From Sphingomonas parapaucimobilis NBRC 15100 (GTDB lineage: Bacteria; Pseudomonadota; Alphaproteobacteria; Sphingomonadales; Sphingomonadaceae), in the NCBI RefSeq assembly GCF_000787715.1, contig NZ_BBPI01000037.1, forward strand, positions 1-34,578: DNA of 34,578 bases, read 5' to 3'. Position numbers and translations under genes: made by a program. Numbering within the stretch: position 1 is the first letter of the stretch; each line of letters begins with the position of its first letter. Below the pieces are notes generated by a model that had not been told where the DNA came from, searched no databases, and worked only from the letters and a program-made list of their open reading frames with translations. This document shows positions 19,962 to 32,446 of the stretch, one piece after another.

Positions 19962-20378
19962 TCAGTCCTTCTCGGCCTCGATCCCCATATATTGTTCGGC
20001 ATGTTTGCGCACATCGCCGCCGACCTTATGGTCATAGGCCAGCCAGGCGCCGGTGACGAGCATCGTCCAGAAGATGCTGAACAGCGAGCCGACGAGGAAA
20101 TATTCGGCGAAGGCGCGCTCGTCCATGTCCTTGAACCGCGCGACCGTCTTGAGCGCGATGACCGCAGCCAGGATTTCCCAGCTGTGCGCGATGATGCCGA
20201 CCGCCAGGATCAACCGTTCCAAGGCCCCGATCCAGCGGCCCGCGCTATGGACCGGCGTTGGCAGGTGCGCGATCGAGTCCTTCAAGCCCGTCAGGTTGAA
20301 GATGCCCCGGCAGAGTTCGTTGCCCAGCCAGACCAGCGCGACCAGCGCTATGCCGGTGTAAACGAATATGTGCAGCAT
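19962..20378 (-). CDS. DUF3307-like membrane protein, partner of SatD
   Basis: A 138-residue protein with three hydrophobic segments (about 3-22, 52-76 and 92-115) and a charged C-terminus. The stretch GRWIGALERLILAVGI (47-62), ALKTVARF (75-82) and AEYFLVGSLFS (91-101) matches my recollection of the C-terminal half of DUF3307 proteins, where GxxIGxLER, AAKSxxRF and EYxLIGTLLS are conserved. DUF3307 genes are, as I recall, often beside satD genes. The reading frame overlaps the satD frame by 31 bases, so translation is coupled. The N-terminal half is shorter than in typical DUF3307. Function unknown; it probably sits in the inner membrane and works with SatD. Confidence 0.7.
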   Translation of the reverse strand: MLHIFVYTGIALVALVWLGNELCRGIFNLTGLKDSIAHLPTPVHSAGRWIGALERLILAVGIIAHSWEILAAVIALKTVARFKDMDERAFAEYFLVGSLFSIFWTMLVTGAWLAYDHKVGGDVRKHAEQYMGIEAEKD

Positions 20379-21037
20379 GTGTCGCCCCCCGGCAGCTCAT
20401 GGCGTTTGTCGAGTTCGATCAGCGCCTTTTGAACCGCATTCCATTGTGTCGTGTAGAGATCGTAATCACCAGCGTTACGCACCTTGTAGACATTGAAATT
20501 GCCGACATCGCGCGCTCGGGCCACGTCAGCCACGGAAGCCCCTCCCAATAGAGCGATGATGTCATCACGCTGAACTTTGGACCATTTGCGCTCTATCGCA
20601 CTGATGCTGGCACCGATTGCTTCCAGCAGGGTTTCGAGAAGCGGATCCTGAGGAAGGGAAAATTGGTAGAGGCTTGCCGATCGCTTCTCGCCCAGCCGTT
20701 CACGCGCGGCAGCGAAACCCGGCCCCAACATGTTCCAGGCACGCTCGACGTTGAGCGGGGTCTTCAGGTCAACCAATCCGACAACGAACCGACATTCGAT
20801 GCCCTGCCGCATCAGGTCGAACCGTATCTGCCGCGCTGCCCATGTGGCGGCCAACAGCGAGGTCACTAGCCCCTGAAACTCGTCGCCCAAGGTGATGGTC
20901 AGCGGCGACATTATGTCGGCGGCCAGATGCGCATTCTGTAGATCGATCGCTGCGTTAAACGCGACATGAAGCTGTTCGGGGTCAGCATGGCGTTCGCTAT
21001 CGACCACATCGCCCATCAATACGGCATAGCAAGGCAT
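20348..21037 (-). CDS. SatD-family protein with C-terminal helix-turn-helix
   Basis: A 229-residue protein starting MPCYAVLMGDVVDSERHADP. Visible motifs are GDVVDS (9-14), PLTITLGDEFQGLV (45-58) and GPGFAAARERLG (105-116), the SatD-family pattern as I remember it. A C-terminal part (about 150-205) with DDIIALLGGASVADVARARD and then VYKVRNAGDYDL looks like a helix-turn-helix. The spacing of GD..S, GDEF and GP.F.AAR resembles nucleotidyl-cyclase or GGDEF folds; that is my inference, not an established activity. The upstream open frame (to 21118) is excluded because it runs through the promoter and operators. The gene is less GC-rich than its neighbours. It is followed by the overlapping membrane protein gene. 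Confidence 0.75.
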   Translation of the reverse strand: MPCYAVLMGDVVDSERHADPEQLHVAFNAAIDLQNAHLAADIMSPLTITLGDEFQGLVTSLLAATWAARQIRFDLMRQGIECRFVVGLVDLKTPLNVERAWNMLGPGFAAARERLGEKRSASLYQFSLPQDPLLETLLEAIGASISAIERKWSKVQRDDIIALLGGASVADVARARDVGNFNVYKVRNAGDYDLYTTQWNAVQKALIELDKRHELPGGDTCCTYSFTPA

Positions 21038-21088
21038 AAGCGTTATAACTTTACTTGTTAAGAATCGCCCCCCAATAGGCGAATTACT

Positions 21089-21118
21089 ATTATTGTCCCA
21101 AAAATGGGTAAATTTCAA
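21089..21118 (-). promoter_or_regulatory. Probable promoter of the satD operon
   Basis: On the minus strand TTGAAA (21113-21118) is followed, after 18 bases, by AATAAT (21089-21094). It lies about 50 bases before the satD ATG. Operator-like repeat 1 (21092-21113) fills the whole space between the two hexamers, an arrangement expected for repression. Confidence 0.55.
21092..21113. promoter_or_regulatory. Operator-like repeat 1
   Basis: A 22-base imperfect dyad, ATTGTCC at one end and GGGTAAAT at the other around CAAAAAT. It is repeated 28 bases away with 18 of 22 positions identical. It overlaps the satD promoter spacer. The pair suggests a cooperative repressor; the helix-turn-helix in SatD makes it a candidate. 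Confidence 0.6.
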
Positions 21119-21119
21119 T

Positions 21120-21141
21120 ATTGGCCTAAAAATGGGTCAAT
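21120..21141. promoter_or_regulatory. Operator-like repeat 2
   Basis: ATTGGCC at one end and GGTCAAT at the other, around TAAAAATG: a near-perfect inverted repeat with one mismatch. It is the second copy of the 21092-21113 element, upstream of the satD -35 box and about 80 bases before the aspartyl protease gene on the other strand, so it could affect either. Confidence 0.6.
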
Positions 21142-21218
21142 GCATCTCTCTAATTTTGGAGGTGGCATCGCCGCCACTCTCGCGCGCAGCCTCCCGTCGG
21201 GTTAGGCGTTGGGGCGTG

Positions 21219-22451
21219 ATGCGTTCGCTGCTCTATTTCGCCCCCATTCCCCTGTTGCTGACCGCCGCCATGATGGCTCCCCGCGAGCCCAAGGCGGCAC
21301 CGGCGCAGGAGGATGTCGTCGTCGCCGCAGCGCGCGATCCGGGGGTTTCGACCCTCTCATCCGATGCCGAGCAACGCTGGATTCCGTTCCAGCTGACGCC
21401 GGGCAACCAGATCCGCTTCACCATGACCATCGACGGGCAGCAGGTGAGCGCGATCCTCGACACCGGGGTCAGCTTCACGCTGCTTTCGCAAGGCTCGCCC
21501 ATCGCCGCCAGGGCCAAGGTACGGCCCGGCGGGCAGGCCAGCGCGATCGGCGGGGCGGTGGCGATCGGGTGGATGCCGACGCGAAGCCTGTCGCTGGGCG
21601 GGCTGACCCGCAAGGGCGGCGGGGTGGTGGTGGCGCCGCTGCCCGCGCTGGCGACCGGGGATGCGACGCCCGTCGACCTGCTGGTCGGGCGCGACCTGCT
21701 CGCAGCCCATGCGCTGGACATCGATTATGCCGCCAAGCGGTTCCGCCTGATCCCATCGGGGCGCATGCCCTTTACCGGCGCGACCGCGCCGCTGACCGTG
21801 TCGACCGAGCGGCGCGTCTATGAAAGCATGGTCGGGCTGGGCACGGCGAAGTTGTCTCCAGTCATCGTCGATACCGGCGACGGCTCGGCGTTGACCGTCA
21901 CCCAGGCGGGCTGGCGGGCGGCGAAGCTGACCGCGTTGCCGACCACCACCGCGATCGGCTTCGGACTGGCGGGGCCGACGGTCAACGACCTTGCGATCGT
22001 GCCGAGCGTGCGGCTCGGCAACCTGACCGCGCATGGAGTGGAGGTGCGGGTCGAACCGGCCCAGGGCTTCAGCGAGTCGGTCGGCGCGGCCGGGCGGATC
22101 GGATCGGGTTTCCTGCAACGCTATCGCGTGCTGCTCGACCCCGGCGCGGGCCGGATGATCCTGAAGCCCGGCCCCCAGGCCGACATGCCCGCCCAGCGAT
22201 CGACCGCCGGGCTGTTGATGGGCGTGGCGGGCGACCGCCTGCGCGTGCTGCACGTCATGCGCGGCGGCCCGGCGGCGGCGAGCGGCTGGCGCGAGGGCGA
22301 CACGATCTGCGCCATCGACGGACAGCCCATACCGCGCGACTATGTCGACAGCCCGATCGCCCGCTGGACGGTGGGCAAGCCGGGCACGGTGGTCGCCTTG
22401 CGCACCTGCGACGGGCAGGACCGGACGCTGACGCTCAAGCGCTTCTACTGA
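21219..22451 (+). CDS. Secreted two-domain retropepsin-like aspartyl protease with PDZ domain
   Basis: 410 residues beginning with a signal peptide or anchor (MRSLLYFAPIPLLLTAAMMA). Two retroviral-type aspartyl protease halves each carry a DTG: ILDTGVSFTLLS (Asp81) and IVDTGDGSALTV (Asp218). A C-terminal PDZ-like domain follows (about 325-410), with VMRGGPAAASGWREGDTICAI and RDYVDSPIARWTVGKPGT. The product would act in the periplasm or on the cell surface. The start is the Met that begins the hydrophobic signal; a GTG one codon earlier is possible. The same frame is open back to 21093, but that part crosses the operators. It overlaps the convergent holin gene by seven bases. Substrate unknown; members of this fold are common in sphingomonads as I recall. 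Confidence 0.82.
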   Translation: MRSLLYFAPIPLLLTAAMMAPREPKAAPAQEDVVVAAARDPGVSTLSSDAEQRWIPFQLTPGNQIRFTMTIDGQQVSAILDTGVSFTLLSQGSPIAARAKVRPGGQASAIGGAVAIGWMPTRSLSLGGLTRKGGGVVVAPLPALATGDATPVDLLVGRDLLAAHALDIDYAAKRFRLIPSGRMPFTGATAPLTVSTERRVYESMVGLGTAKLSPVIVDTGDGSALTVTQAGWRAAKLTALPTTTAIGFGLAGPTVNDLAIVPSVRLGNLTAHGVEVRVEPAQGFSESVGAAGRIGSGFLQRYRVLLDPGAGRMILKPGPQADMPAQRSTAGLLMGVAGDRLRVLHVMRGGPAAASGWREGDTICAIDGQPIPRDYVDSPIARWTVGKPGTVVALRTCDGQDRTLTLKRFY

Positions 22452-22696
22452 CGCGACTTCCCCCATTCGCGCGCGACCGTATAGCCCAGATAGCCGGTGC
22501 CGAAGAGCGCGTAGAGCGGCTCGGGAATGGCGGCGAGATATTGCGCCATCCCGCGCACCATCGCCGCCGCCATGCCGGGCCGCACCCCCGCCAGCAGTCC
22601 CATCGGGATGCTCCAGAGCAGCAGCGCATACATGACGTAGAGAAAGGTCGGCCGCGCCCGGCGGGTCCAGGCATCGGTCGCATCTTCCCCGCTCAT
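22445..22696 (-). CDS. Holin of the 3TM gene-transfer-agent type
   Basis: An 83-residue membrane protein with an N-terminal charged stretch (SGEDATDAWTRRARP) and two to three hydrophobic segments (about 18-37, 42-55 and 58-73). The text RPTFLYVMYALLLWSIPMG and PEPLYALFGTGYLGYTVARE matches my recollection of the GTA_holin_3TM family. Holins open the inner membrane to let the endolysin reach the wall. The ATG overlaps the TGA of the endolysin gene upstream (ATGA), so the two are translationally coupled. No capsid, portal or tail gene is in the window. Confidence 0.8.
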   Translation of the reverse strand: MSGEDATDAWTRRARPTFLYVMYALLLWSIPMGLLAGVRPGMAAAMVRGMAQYLAAIPEPLYALFGTGYLGYTVAREWGKSRQ

Positions 22697-23250
22697 GACA
22701 GCCGGTCCGCGAGCCAGCCATAGAGGAACGCCTCATTGGCGGGCCGCCGCTCGGCCAGCGTCAGATAACGTTCGCCCTGCAGCGCCTCGACCGCCTTGAG
22801 CAGCACGACCTCGCCCGCCGCGCCCCGATGGCGCAGAAAGGCGTCGAGCGCGGCCAGCGTCGCCGCTCCGATCCGCCCGTCTGCCGCCAGATCGGGATAG
22901 TCGCGCGCCCCGCGGTTCAGCGCATTCAGCGCGCGTTGCAGGAAGGCGGTGGCGATGTTCGGCCCCATATTGACGCCGGTGTCGAACAGCTCCTCCGCCA
23001 GCCGGGGCGCATGGGCGGCCACCCGGTCGAAGCCGGGGGCGGTCCAGTAGAGGCGGCGGTAAATGGCCTCCGCCCGTGCCAGCGGCAGGCGGCGCATCGG
23101 CCCGGTATAGCCGTCGGCGCGCGCCACCGCCTCGGTAATGCCGAACCGAGTCGCGCCGCCGCGATCGGCGGGATGGTCGCTATAATCCCCCTCGCGCGCG
23201 ATGACCTGCGCGATCAGTGCGTCGACACGCACTTCGTCCCCCTGCCCCAT
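22693..23250 (-). CDS. GH108-type endolysin (muramidase)
   Basis: A 185-residue peptidoglycan hydrolase. The N-terminal motif AREGDYSDHPADRGGATRFGIT (about 18-39, read in parts) is the glycoside hydrolase 108 signature, with Glu20 the likely catalytic acid. A C-terminal peptidoglycan-binding part (about 95-180) has ELFDTGVNMGPNIATAFLQR, DGRIGAATLAAL and FLYGWLADR. There is no signal peptide, so export would depend on the holin encoded next. The start at 23250 has GGAAGG four bases upstream and gives MGQGDEVRVD. The frame upstream runs through a palindromic repeat and is not coding. The gene pair looks like a stand-alone lysis cassette of a gene transfer agent or relic prophage. Confidence 0.88.
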   Translation of the reverse strand: MGQGDEVRVDALIAQVIAREGDYSDHPADRGGATRFGITEAVARADGYTGPMRRLPLARAEAIYRRLYWTAPGFDRVAAHAPRLAEELFDTGVNMGPNIATAFLQRALNALNRGARDYPDLAADGRIGAATLAALDAFLRHRGAAGEVVLLKAVEALQGERYLTLAERRPANEAFLYGWLADRLS

Positions 23251-23316
23251 GATGCCTTCCCCTGTTGCGGGAAAGGAGGAACCATATCGGTTCACTGTAG
23301 GACAGCGGAATCTCAT

Positions 23317-23441
23317 CCTCCCCGGCACGGGGAGGTGGCAGGGCGAAGCCCTGACGGAGGGGGGCTTCCACGCAGGTCGTACCTCGTAGCACGCCCCCCT
23401 CCACCATGCTGCGCATGGTCCCCCTCCCCGTGCCGGGGAGG
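23317..23441. repeat. Interspersed long palindromic repeat, family A, copy 2
   Basis: A full 125-base copy with ends CCTCCCCGGCACGGGGAGG and CCCTCCCCGTGCCGGGGAGG. The inside has GGCAGGGCGAAGCCCTGACGG, GGGGCTTCCACG and CACCATGCTGCGCATGGTCC (each in short pieces). It is placed between the ROK kinase 3' end and the endolysin start. Bases 23251-23316 hold nothing I recognise. Confidence 0.9.
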
Positions 23442-23449
23442 ATTTCAGG

Positions 23450-24349
23450 TCAATCCAGCACCGTGCGTGCCAGCGCCAGCGTACCCAGCGGCCCGGCCTG
23501 GTCGCCCAATTGCGCATGGACGATGCGGTTGGCGACCTCGGCCGTATTGATGAAGGGCAGATAGCCCGACAGCTTCTCGACCACACCCGCACGCACCATG
23601 TCGAGCAGCTGCGGCTGACCGACGCCCACGCCGCCGCCGATCACGATGCGCCCGCACGCCAGCGTCAGGAACAGCCCGGCAAAGCTCTCCGCCAGCGCAT
23701 CCGCGACGAAGGTCCAGGCGGGATCGTCCGCCGCCAGTTCCTGTGCCGGGCGACCGACGCGCGCCGCGATGCCGGGGCCTGCGACCAGTCCCTCCAGGCA
23801 ATCGCCATGGAAGGGACACGCCCCCGCAAAGTCGTCGCCCGCCATGCGGCGGACGCGGACATGGCCCGCCTCGGGGTGCATCCGGCCCGACACCGGCTGG
23901 CCGTTGACGATGATGCCCATGCCGACGCCGGTCCCGACCGTGACATAGACATGGTCGGACAGGCCGCGCGCCGCGCCCCACTGCCCCTCGGCCAGCGCCG
24001 CGCCGGTCACGTCGGTATGGATTGCGACCCGCTCGCCAAAGCCCTCGGCCAGCGCACCCGCCACGTCCGCGCCCGCCCAGCCGGGCTTGGGGGTGGCGAG
24101 CATATGGCCATAATCCGCATCGCTCTTGTCGAGCGCGATCGGGCCGAAGCTGCCGATGCCCAGCGCCTCGGGCTTATACTGCTCGTGCCATTCGGCCAGG
24201 CGCTGGCGCAGCGCGGCCAGGGTGACGGCGGGGGTGGTCGTCGGCAGGCGTTCCGACACCAGGATGTCGCGCCCGCGCCCGATCAGCACAATCGATTTCG
24301 TACCGCCCAGTTCGACCCCTGCGACGATCCGGTCCTGTGCCTCGGTCAT
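23450..24349 (-). CDS. ROK-family sugar kinase, probable fructokinase
   Basis: ATP-dependent sugar kinase of 299 residues. The N-terminal phosphate loop GVELGGTKS (11-19), catalytic Asp113 in HTDVTGAALAEG, and VTVGTGVGMGIIVNG (137-150) define the ROK fold. The zinc site is His163, Cys178, His181 and Cys184 (AGHVRVRR; ACPFHGDCLEG). The CPFHGDCLEG form is that of fructokinase-type ROK proteins (Mak/ScrK-like), so fructose is the likeliest substrate, with other hexoses possible. It lacks a DNA-binding domain and so is not a repressor. It lies 76 bases after the phosphatase gene on the same strand and could share its transcript. It may help use hexoses released by the nearby beta-galactosidase, but that is inference. 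Confidence 0.9.
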   Translation of the reverse strand: MTEAQDRIVAGVELGGTKSIVLIGRGRDILVSERLPTTTPAVTLAALRQRLAEWHEQYKPEALGIGSFGPIALDKSDADYGHMLATPKPGWAGADVAGALAEGFGERVAIHTDVTGAALAEGQWGAARGLSDHVYVTVGTGVGMGIIVNGQPVSGRMHPEAGHVRVRRMAGDDFAGACPFHGDCLEGLVAGPGIAARVGRPAQELAADDPAWTFVADALAESFAGLFLTLACGRIVIGGGVGVGQPQLLDMVRAGVVEKLSGYLPFINTAEVANRIVHAQLGDQAGPLGTLALARTVLD

Positions 24350-24425
24350 TCCATTCTCCCGCCAGTCGCTTTGCTTAAACGCAGCGCGCCTGCGCGAAAC
24401 GGCGCGTCGCGGTCAAGGGGCGGGA

Positions 24426-25226
24426 TTAGAAAATCGGCTGGGCGACCAATGCGGCTTCACGCTGGCAAAGGGCGGGATCGGGGCGCGGCGTGGCCGGGTT
24501 GCGGCGCAGCGCATCCACTTCGGCCCGTGCGGCGGCCAGGTCGTGCTGGAAGGCCGGGTTCTGCGATACGGCGGTCAGCGTCACCGTCGCCGACAGCCGC
24601 CCCGCCTCGACCGCGCTGGCATTGTGGACTCCGCAGACGATCCGGCTTTCGCCAAAGGCCCGCCCCCGCGCCAGGATCGGCGCGGCGCGGTCGGGCGCGA
24701 TCTCGGCCAGCAGCATCGCCCAGGTCCAGCCCGCGGTGGTGTGGCCCGAGGGATAGTCATAGCTGCCCTTCAACTCGCTGGCCGGTTGGCAGGTCGGGCC
24801 GCGATCGATCAGATAGGGGCGCTGCCGCTTGTAATAGCGCTTGGCGATGCCTGATCCGCGCGCGGTGTCCGACCCTGCGCCGTCGATCAGCCGCATCGTC
24901 GCGGGCGCGTTCTGCGGGGTCAGCGCGATCCCCAGCGCGCAGGAGAAATCGCGCGCCATATCGGCCTCGCCCAGCTTTACGTCATTGGTCGCCATCGCCC
25001 AGCGGGGCGAGCCGACGAACCGGCGGGTCTGGCGAAAGATCGCCCGGTCGGCCTTCCCGCGCGCATCGTCCGGCCTGGGCGCGGGCGGCAGGACGGCGAG
25101 CAAATCGAAGCCGGTGGCGGGCAGATAATGGGACGGCTCGTCGCCTTCCCGCGGCTGGGCCATGACGGCAGTACAGGCGACCCCGATCAGCGCAGCCGCA
25201 ACGGTGCGGGCAACGGCTTTCGACAT
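24426..25226 (-). CDS. Class A acid phosphatase-like protein (PAP2 superfamily), altered active site
   Basis: Secreted 266-residue protein with a signal peptide (about 1-23, ending CTAVMAQ). The PAP2 motifs are visible: Lys129-x6-Arg136-Pro137 (AKRYYKRQRPY), PSGH at 159-162, and GESRIVCGVHNASAV with Arg195 and the nucleophile His201. In class A non-specific acid phosphatases the third motif reads SRxxCGxHxxSD; here the Asp, four residues after the His, is Ala205. That Asp normally positions the catalytic His, so activity may be lowered or changed. The start has AAGGA ten bases upstream. It lies just downstream of the MerC-like gene and upstream of the kinase gene, all on the minus strand. Confidence 0.85.
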   Translation of the reverse strand: MSKAVARTVAAALIGVACTAVMAQPREGDEPSHYLPATGFDLLAVLPPAPRPDDARGKADRAIFRQTRRFVGSPRWAMATNDVKLGEADMARDFSCALGIALTPQNAPATMRLIDGAGSDTARGSGIAKRYYKRQRPYLIDRGPTCQPASELKGSYDYPSGHTTAGWTWAMLLAEIAPDRAAPILARGRAFGESRIVCGVHNASAVEAGRLSATVTLTAVSQNPAFQHDLAAARAEVDALRRNPATPRPDPALCQREAALVAQPIF

Positions 25227-25243
25227 GGGCAACACGTCCTTTT

Positions 25244-25657
25244 TTACAGGGTCATCAGTCGATGCAGATTGGTGGCGCGCAGATTGGCGACATGCGCGAC
25301 GGCCAGCACCAGCCCGCCCGCGACGGTCAGCGCGGTTCCCGCACCCTGCCCCTCGAACACGAGCCCGAGCATCAGCAGGATCAGGCCGACCGCCCCCGCG
25401 ATCACCGGGAAGACGACCCGGTGCCGCCGCCATCCGCCGAACAGCGTCAGCCCGCTCAGCGGCACGGCCAGCGCCAGCATGACGATATGGAATGCCTCCC
25501 CCAGATCGGCCCATTCGGCGATGGCGGGCAGAAAGGCGATCAGCACCGGCAGGACCAGGCAATGGATCAGGCGTAGCGTCGAGGCCGAGATAGCCAGCGC
25601 ATCCATATGCTGAAATCCGCCATGATGGCTGCGGGACAGGGAAGCGTCGTCGACCAT
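25244..25657 (-). CDS. MerC-domain membrane protein
   Basis: 137 residues with four hydrophobic segments. The motif SASTLRLIHCLVLPVLIAFLP and the following EAFHIVMLALAVPLSGL fit the MerC family of small metal-linked membrane proteins. The usual first Cys of the SxxCxxHC motif is Leu or Arg here, so only the second Cys remains. The protein could start at Met18 (MDALAISAS, 25606), leaving a core of 120 residues; the longer form has a His-containing N-terminus (SHHGGFQH). A Fur/Zur-like dyad lies just upstream, consistent with metal control. It is followed 17 bases later by the phosphatase gene. The metal is unknown; the mercury link of the family name should not be assumed. Confidence 0.72.
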   Translation of the reverse strand: MVDDASLSRSHHGGFQHMDALAISASTLRLIHCLVLPVLIAFLPAIAEWADLGEAFHIVMLALAVPLSGLTLFGGWRRHRVVFPVIAGAVGLILLMLGLVFEGQGAGTALTVAGGLVLAVAHVANLRATNLHRLMTL

Positions 25658-25665
25658 AAGCGCCT

Positions 25666-25686
25666 ATTGATACATTATATCATAAT
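25666..25686. promoter_or_regulatory. Fur/Zur-like inverted repeat
   Basis: TGATA-CATTA-TATCA (25668-25682) is a perfect 5-bp dyad extended by ATT on one side and TAAT on the other, in an AT-rich island of an otherwise GC-rich region. It begins nine bases before the longer MerC-like start. Its shape resembles Zur or Fur operators of proteobacteria, but I cannot tell which regulator binds. Confidence 0.45.
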
Positions 25687-25725
25687 TGGCAAGACGCGAT
25701 TGCCGGACTTTGCATTCGTATTCCG

Positions 25726-31162
<5,437 letters not shown>

Positions 31163-31163
31163 T

Positions 31164-31288
31164 CCTCCCCGGCACGGGGGGGGGACCGCCGCGAAGCGGT
31201 GGTGGAGGGGGCGTGCCGCAAGGAATGCCCTACGTGGAAGCCCCCCTCCGTCAGGGCTTCGCCCTGCCACCTCCCCTTGCAGGGGAGG
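31164..31288. repeat. Interspersed long palindromic repeat, family A, copy 3 (inverted)
   Basis: The reverse complement closely matches 23317-23441, with the shared parts GTCAGGGCTTCGCCCTG, GGAAGCCCCCCTCC and CGCGAAGCGGTGGTGGAGG (each short). It starts two bases after the DPP IV stop codon and ends 13 bases before the sspB stop codon, so it fills the convergent gene gap. Confidence 0.9.
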
Positions 31289-31301
31289 AATTAAGCGCCC
31301 C

Positions 31302-31787
31302 TTACTTCTTCCGCTTGAAATCCACCGCGACGACGTTGCTGCCGTCCTCGACCGGCTTGGCGACGGGTTCGTCATTCTCGGCCGAGCCATGCGGATCGGG
31401 ATCGCTCTGGGGATCGTCGGCGACATGGAAGCCCAGCTCGAACTGGACCTCCGGGTCTTGGAAGCGGGTGATCGCCGAATAGGGAATCACCAGCTTCGAC
31501 GGCACCTGATTGAAGCTGAGGCCGACCGAGAAGCGATTCTCGTCCACCGTCAGGTCCCAGAAGCGATTCTGCAGGACGATGGTCATCTCGTCGGGGAATC
31601 GCTCGACCAGCCGCTGCGGGATGTCGACACCCGGCGCCTGCGTCTTGAAGGTGATGTAGAAATGGTGCGTGCCGGGCAGGTGCCCCGTCTCCGCCACCGG
31701 GCCGAGCACACGCCCCACCACGGCGCGCAGGGCCTCCTGCACGATGTCGTCATAGGGGATGAGGCTGTCGGGCAATCCTTCGGTCAT
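31302..31787 (-). CDS. sspB: ClpXP adaptor SspB, alphaproteobacterial type
   Basis: A 161-residue adaptor that binds ssrA-tagged proteins and delivers them to the ClpXP protease. The domain (about 5-115) has LIPYDDIVQEALRAVVGRVL, THHFYITFKTQAPGV, RFPDEMTIVLQNRFWDLTV and FNQVPSKLVIPYSAITRF (each within limits). An acidic linker follows (about 122-150), and the tail VVAVDFKRKK is the ClpX-binding peptide. All parts are present. It diverges from hisB across a 71-base spacer that must hold both promoters; no clear -35/-10 pair is visible there. Confidence 0.93.
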   Translation of the reverse strand: MTEGLPDSLIPYDDIVQEALRAVVGRVLGPVAETGHLPGTHHFYITFKTQAPGVDIPQRLVERFPDEMTIVLQNRFWDLTVDENRFSVGLSFNQVPSKLVIPYSAITRFQDPEVQFELGFHVADDPQSDPDPHGSAENDEPVAKPVEDGSNVVAVDFKRKK

Positions 31788-31858
31788 GCGCCATGGACTA
31801 GCGGCCTTTGATCGCGGGTCAAGATTGCATGGGACGGATAGGTGTTTATGGGGAGGCC

Positions 31859-32446
31859 ATGCGCACCGCCACCGTCCACCGCGCCACCGCGGAAACCGTC
31901 ATCGACGTCGCCGTCAATCTCGACGGCACCGGCGTCTATCAGAACGCCACCGGCATCGGGTTTCTCGACCATATGCTCGACCAGCTGTCGCGGCATTCGC
32001 TGATCGACCTGTCCGTGAAGGTCGAGGGCGACCTGCATATCGACGGCCATCACACGACCGAGGACAGCGCGCTGGCGATCGGACAGGCCTTTGCCAAGGC
32101 GCTGGGCGACAAGCGCGGCATCCGTCGTTACGGCGAGGCGCTGTCGCCGATGGACGAGGTGCTGACCCGCACCGCGCTCGACATTTCGGGCCGCCCCTGG
32201 CTGGTGTGGAAGGTGCCGTTCACCAATCCGATGCTGGGCACGCTCCAGACCGAGATGATCGAACACTGGTTCCACAGCTTCGCGCAGGAGGCGGGCATCA
32301 CGCTGCACGTCGAACTGCTGCACGGCCACAACAACCATCACATCGCCGAGAGCATCTTCAAGGGGCTCGCCCGGAGCTTACGCATGGCGGTCGAGATCGA
32401 CCCGCGCAAGGCCGACGCCATCCCCTCGACCAAGGGCATGTTGTGA
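31859..32446 (+). CDS. hisB: Imidazoleglycerol-phosphate dehydratase
   Basis: Sixth step of histidine synthesis: dehydrates imidazoleglycerol phosphate to imidazole-acetol phosphate. The 195-residue single-function enzyme has the manganese-binding repeats [28 protein letters not shown] and [20 protein letters not shown]. There is no histidinol-phosphatase domain, unlike the fused enzyme of E. coli. The start has GGGAGG two bases upstream; longer starts do not fit the family. First gene of the run hisB-hisH-hisA-hisF. Its TGA overlaps the GTG of hisH (GTGA), so translation is coupled. Confidence 0.97.
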   Translation: MRTATVHRATAETVIDVAVNLDGTGVYQNATGIGFLDHMLDQLSRHSLIDLSVKVEGDLHIDGHHTTEDSALAIGQAFAKALGDKRGIRRYGEALSPMDEVLTRTALDISGRPWLVWKVPFTNPMLGTLQTEMIEHWFHSFAQEAGITLHVELLHGHNNHHIAESIFKGLARSLRMAVEIDPRKADAIPSTKGML

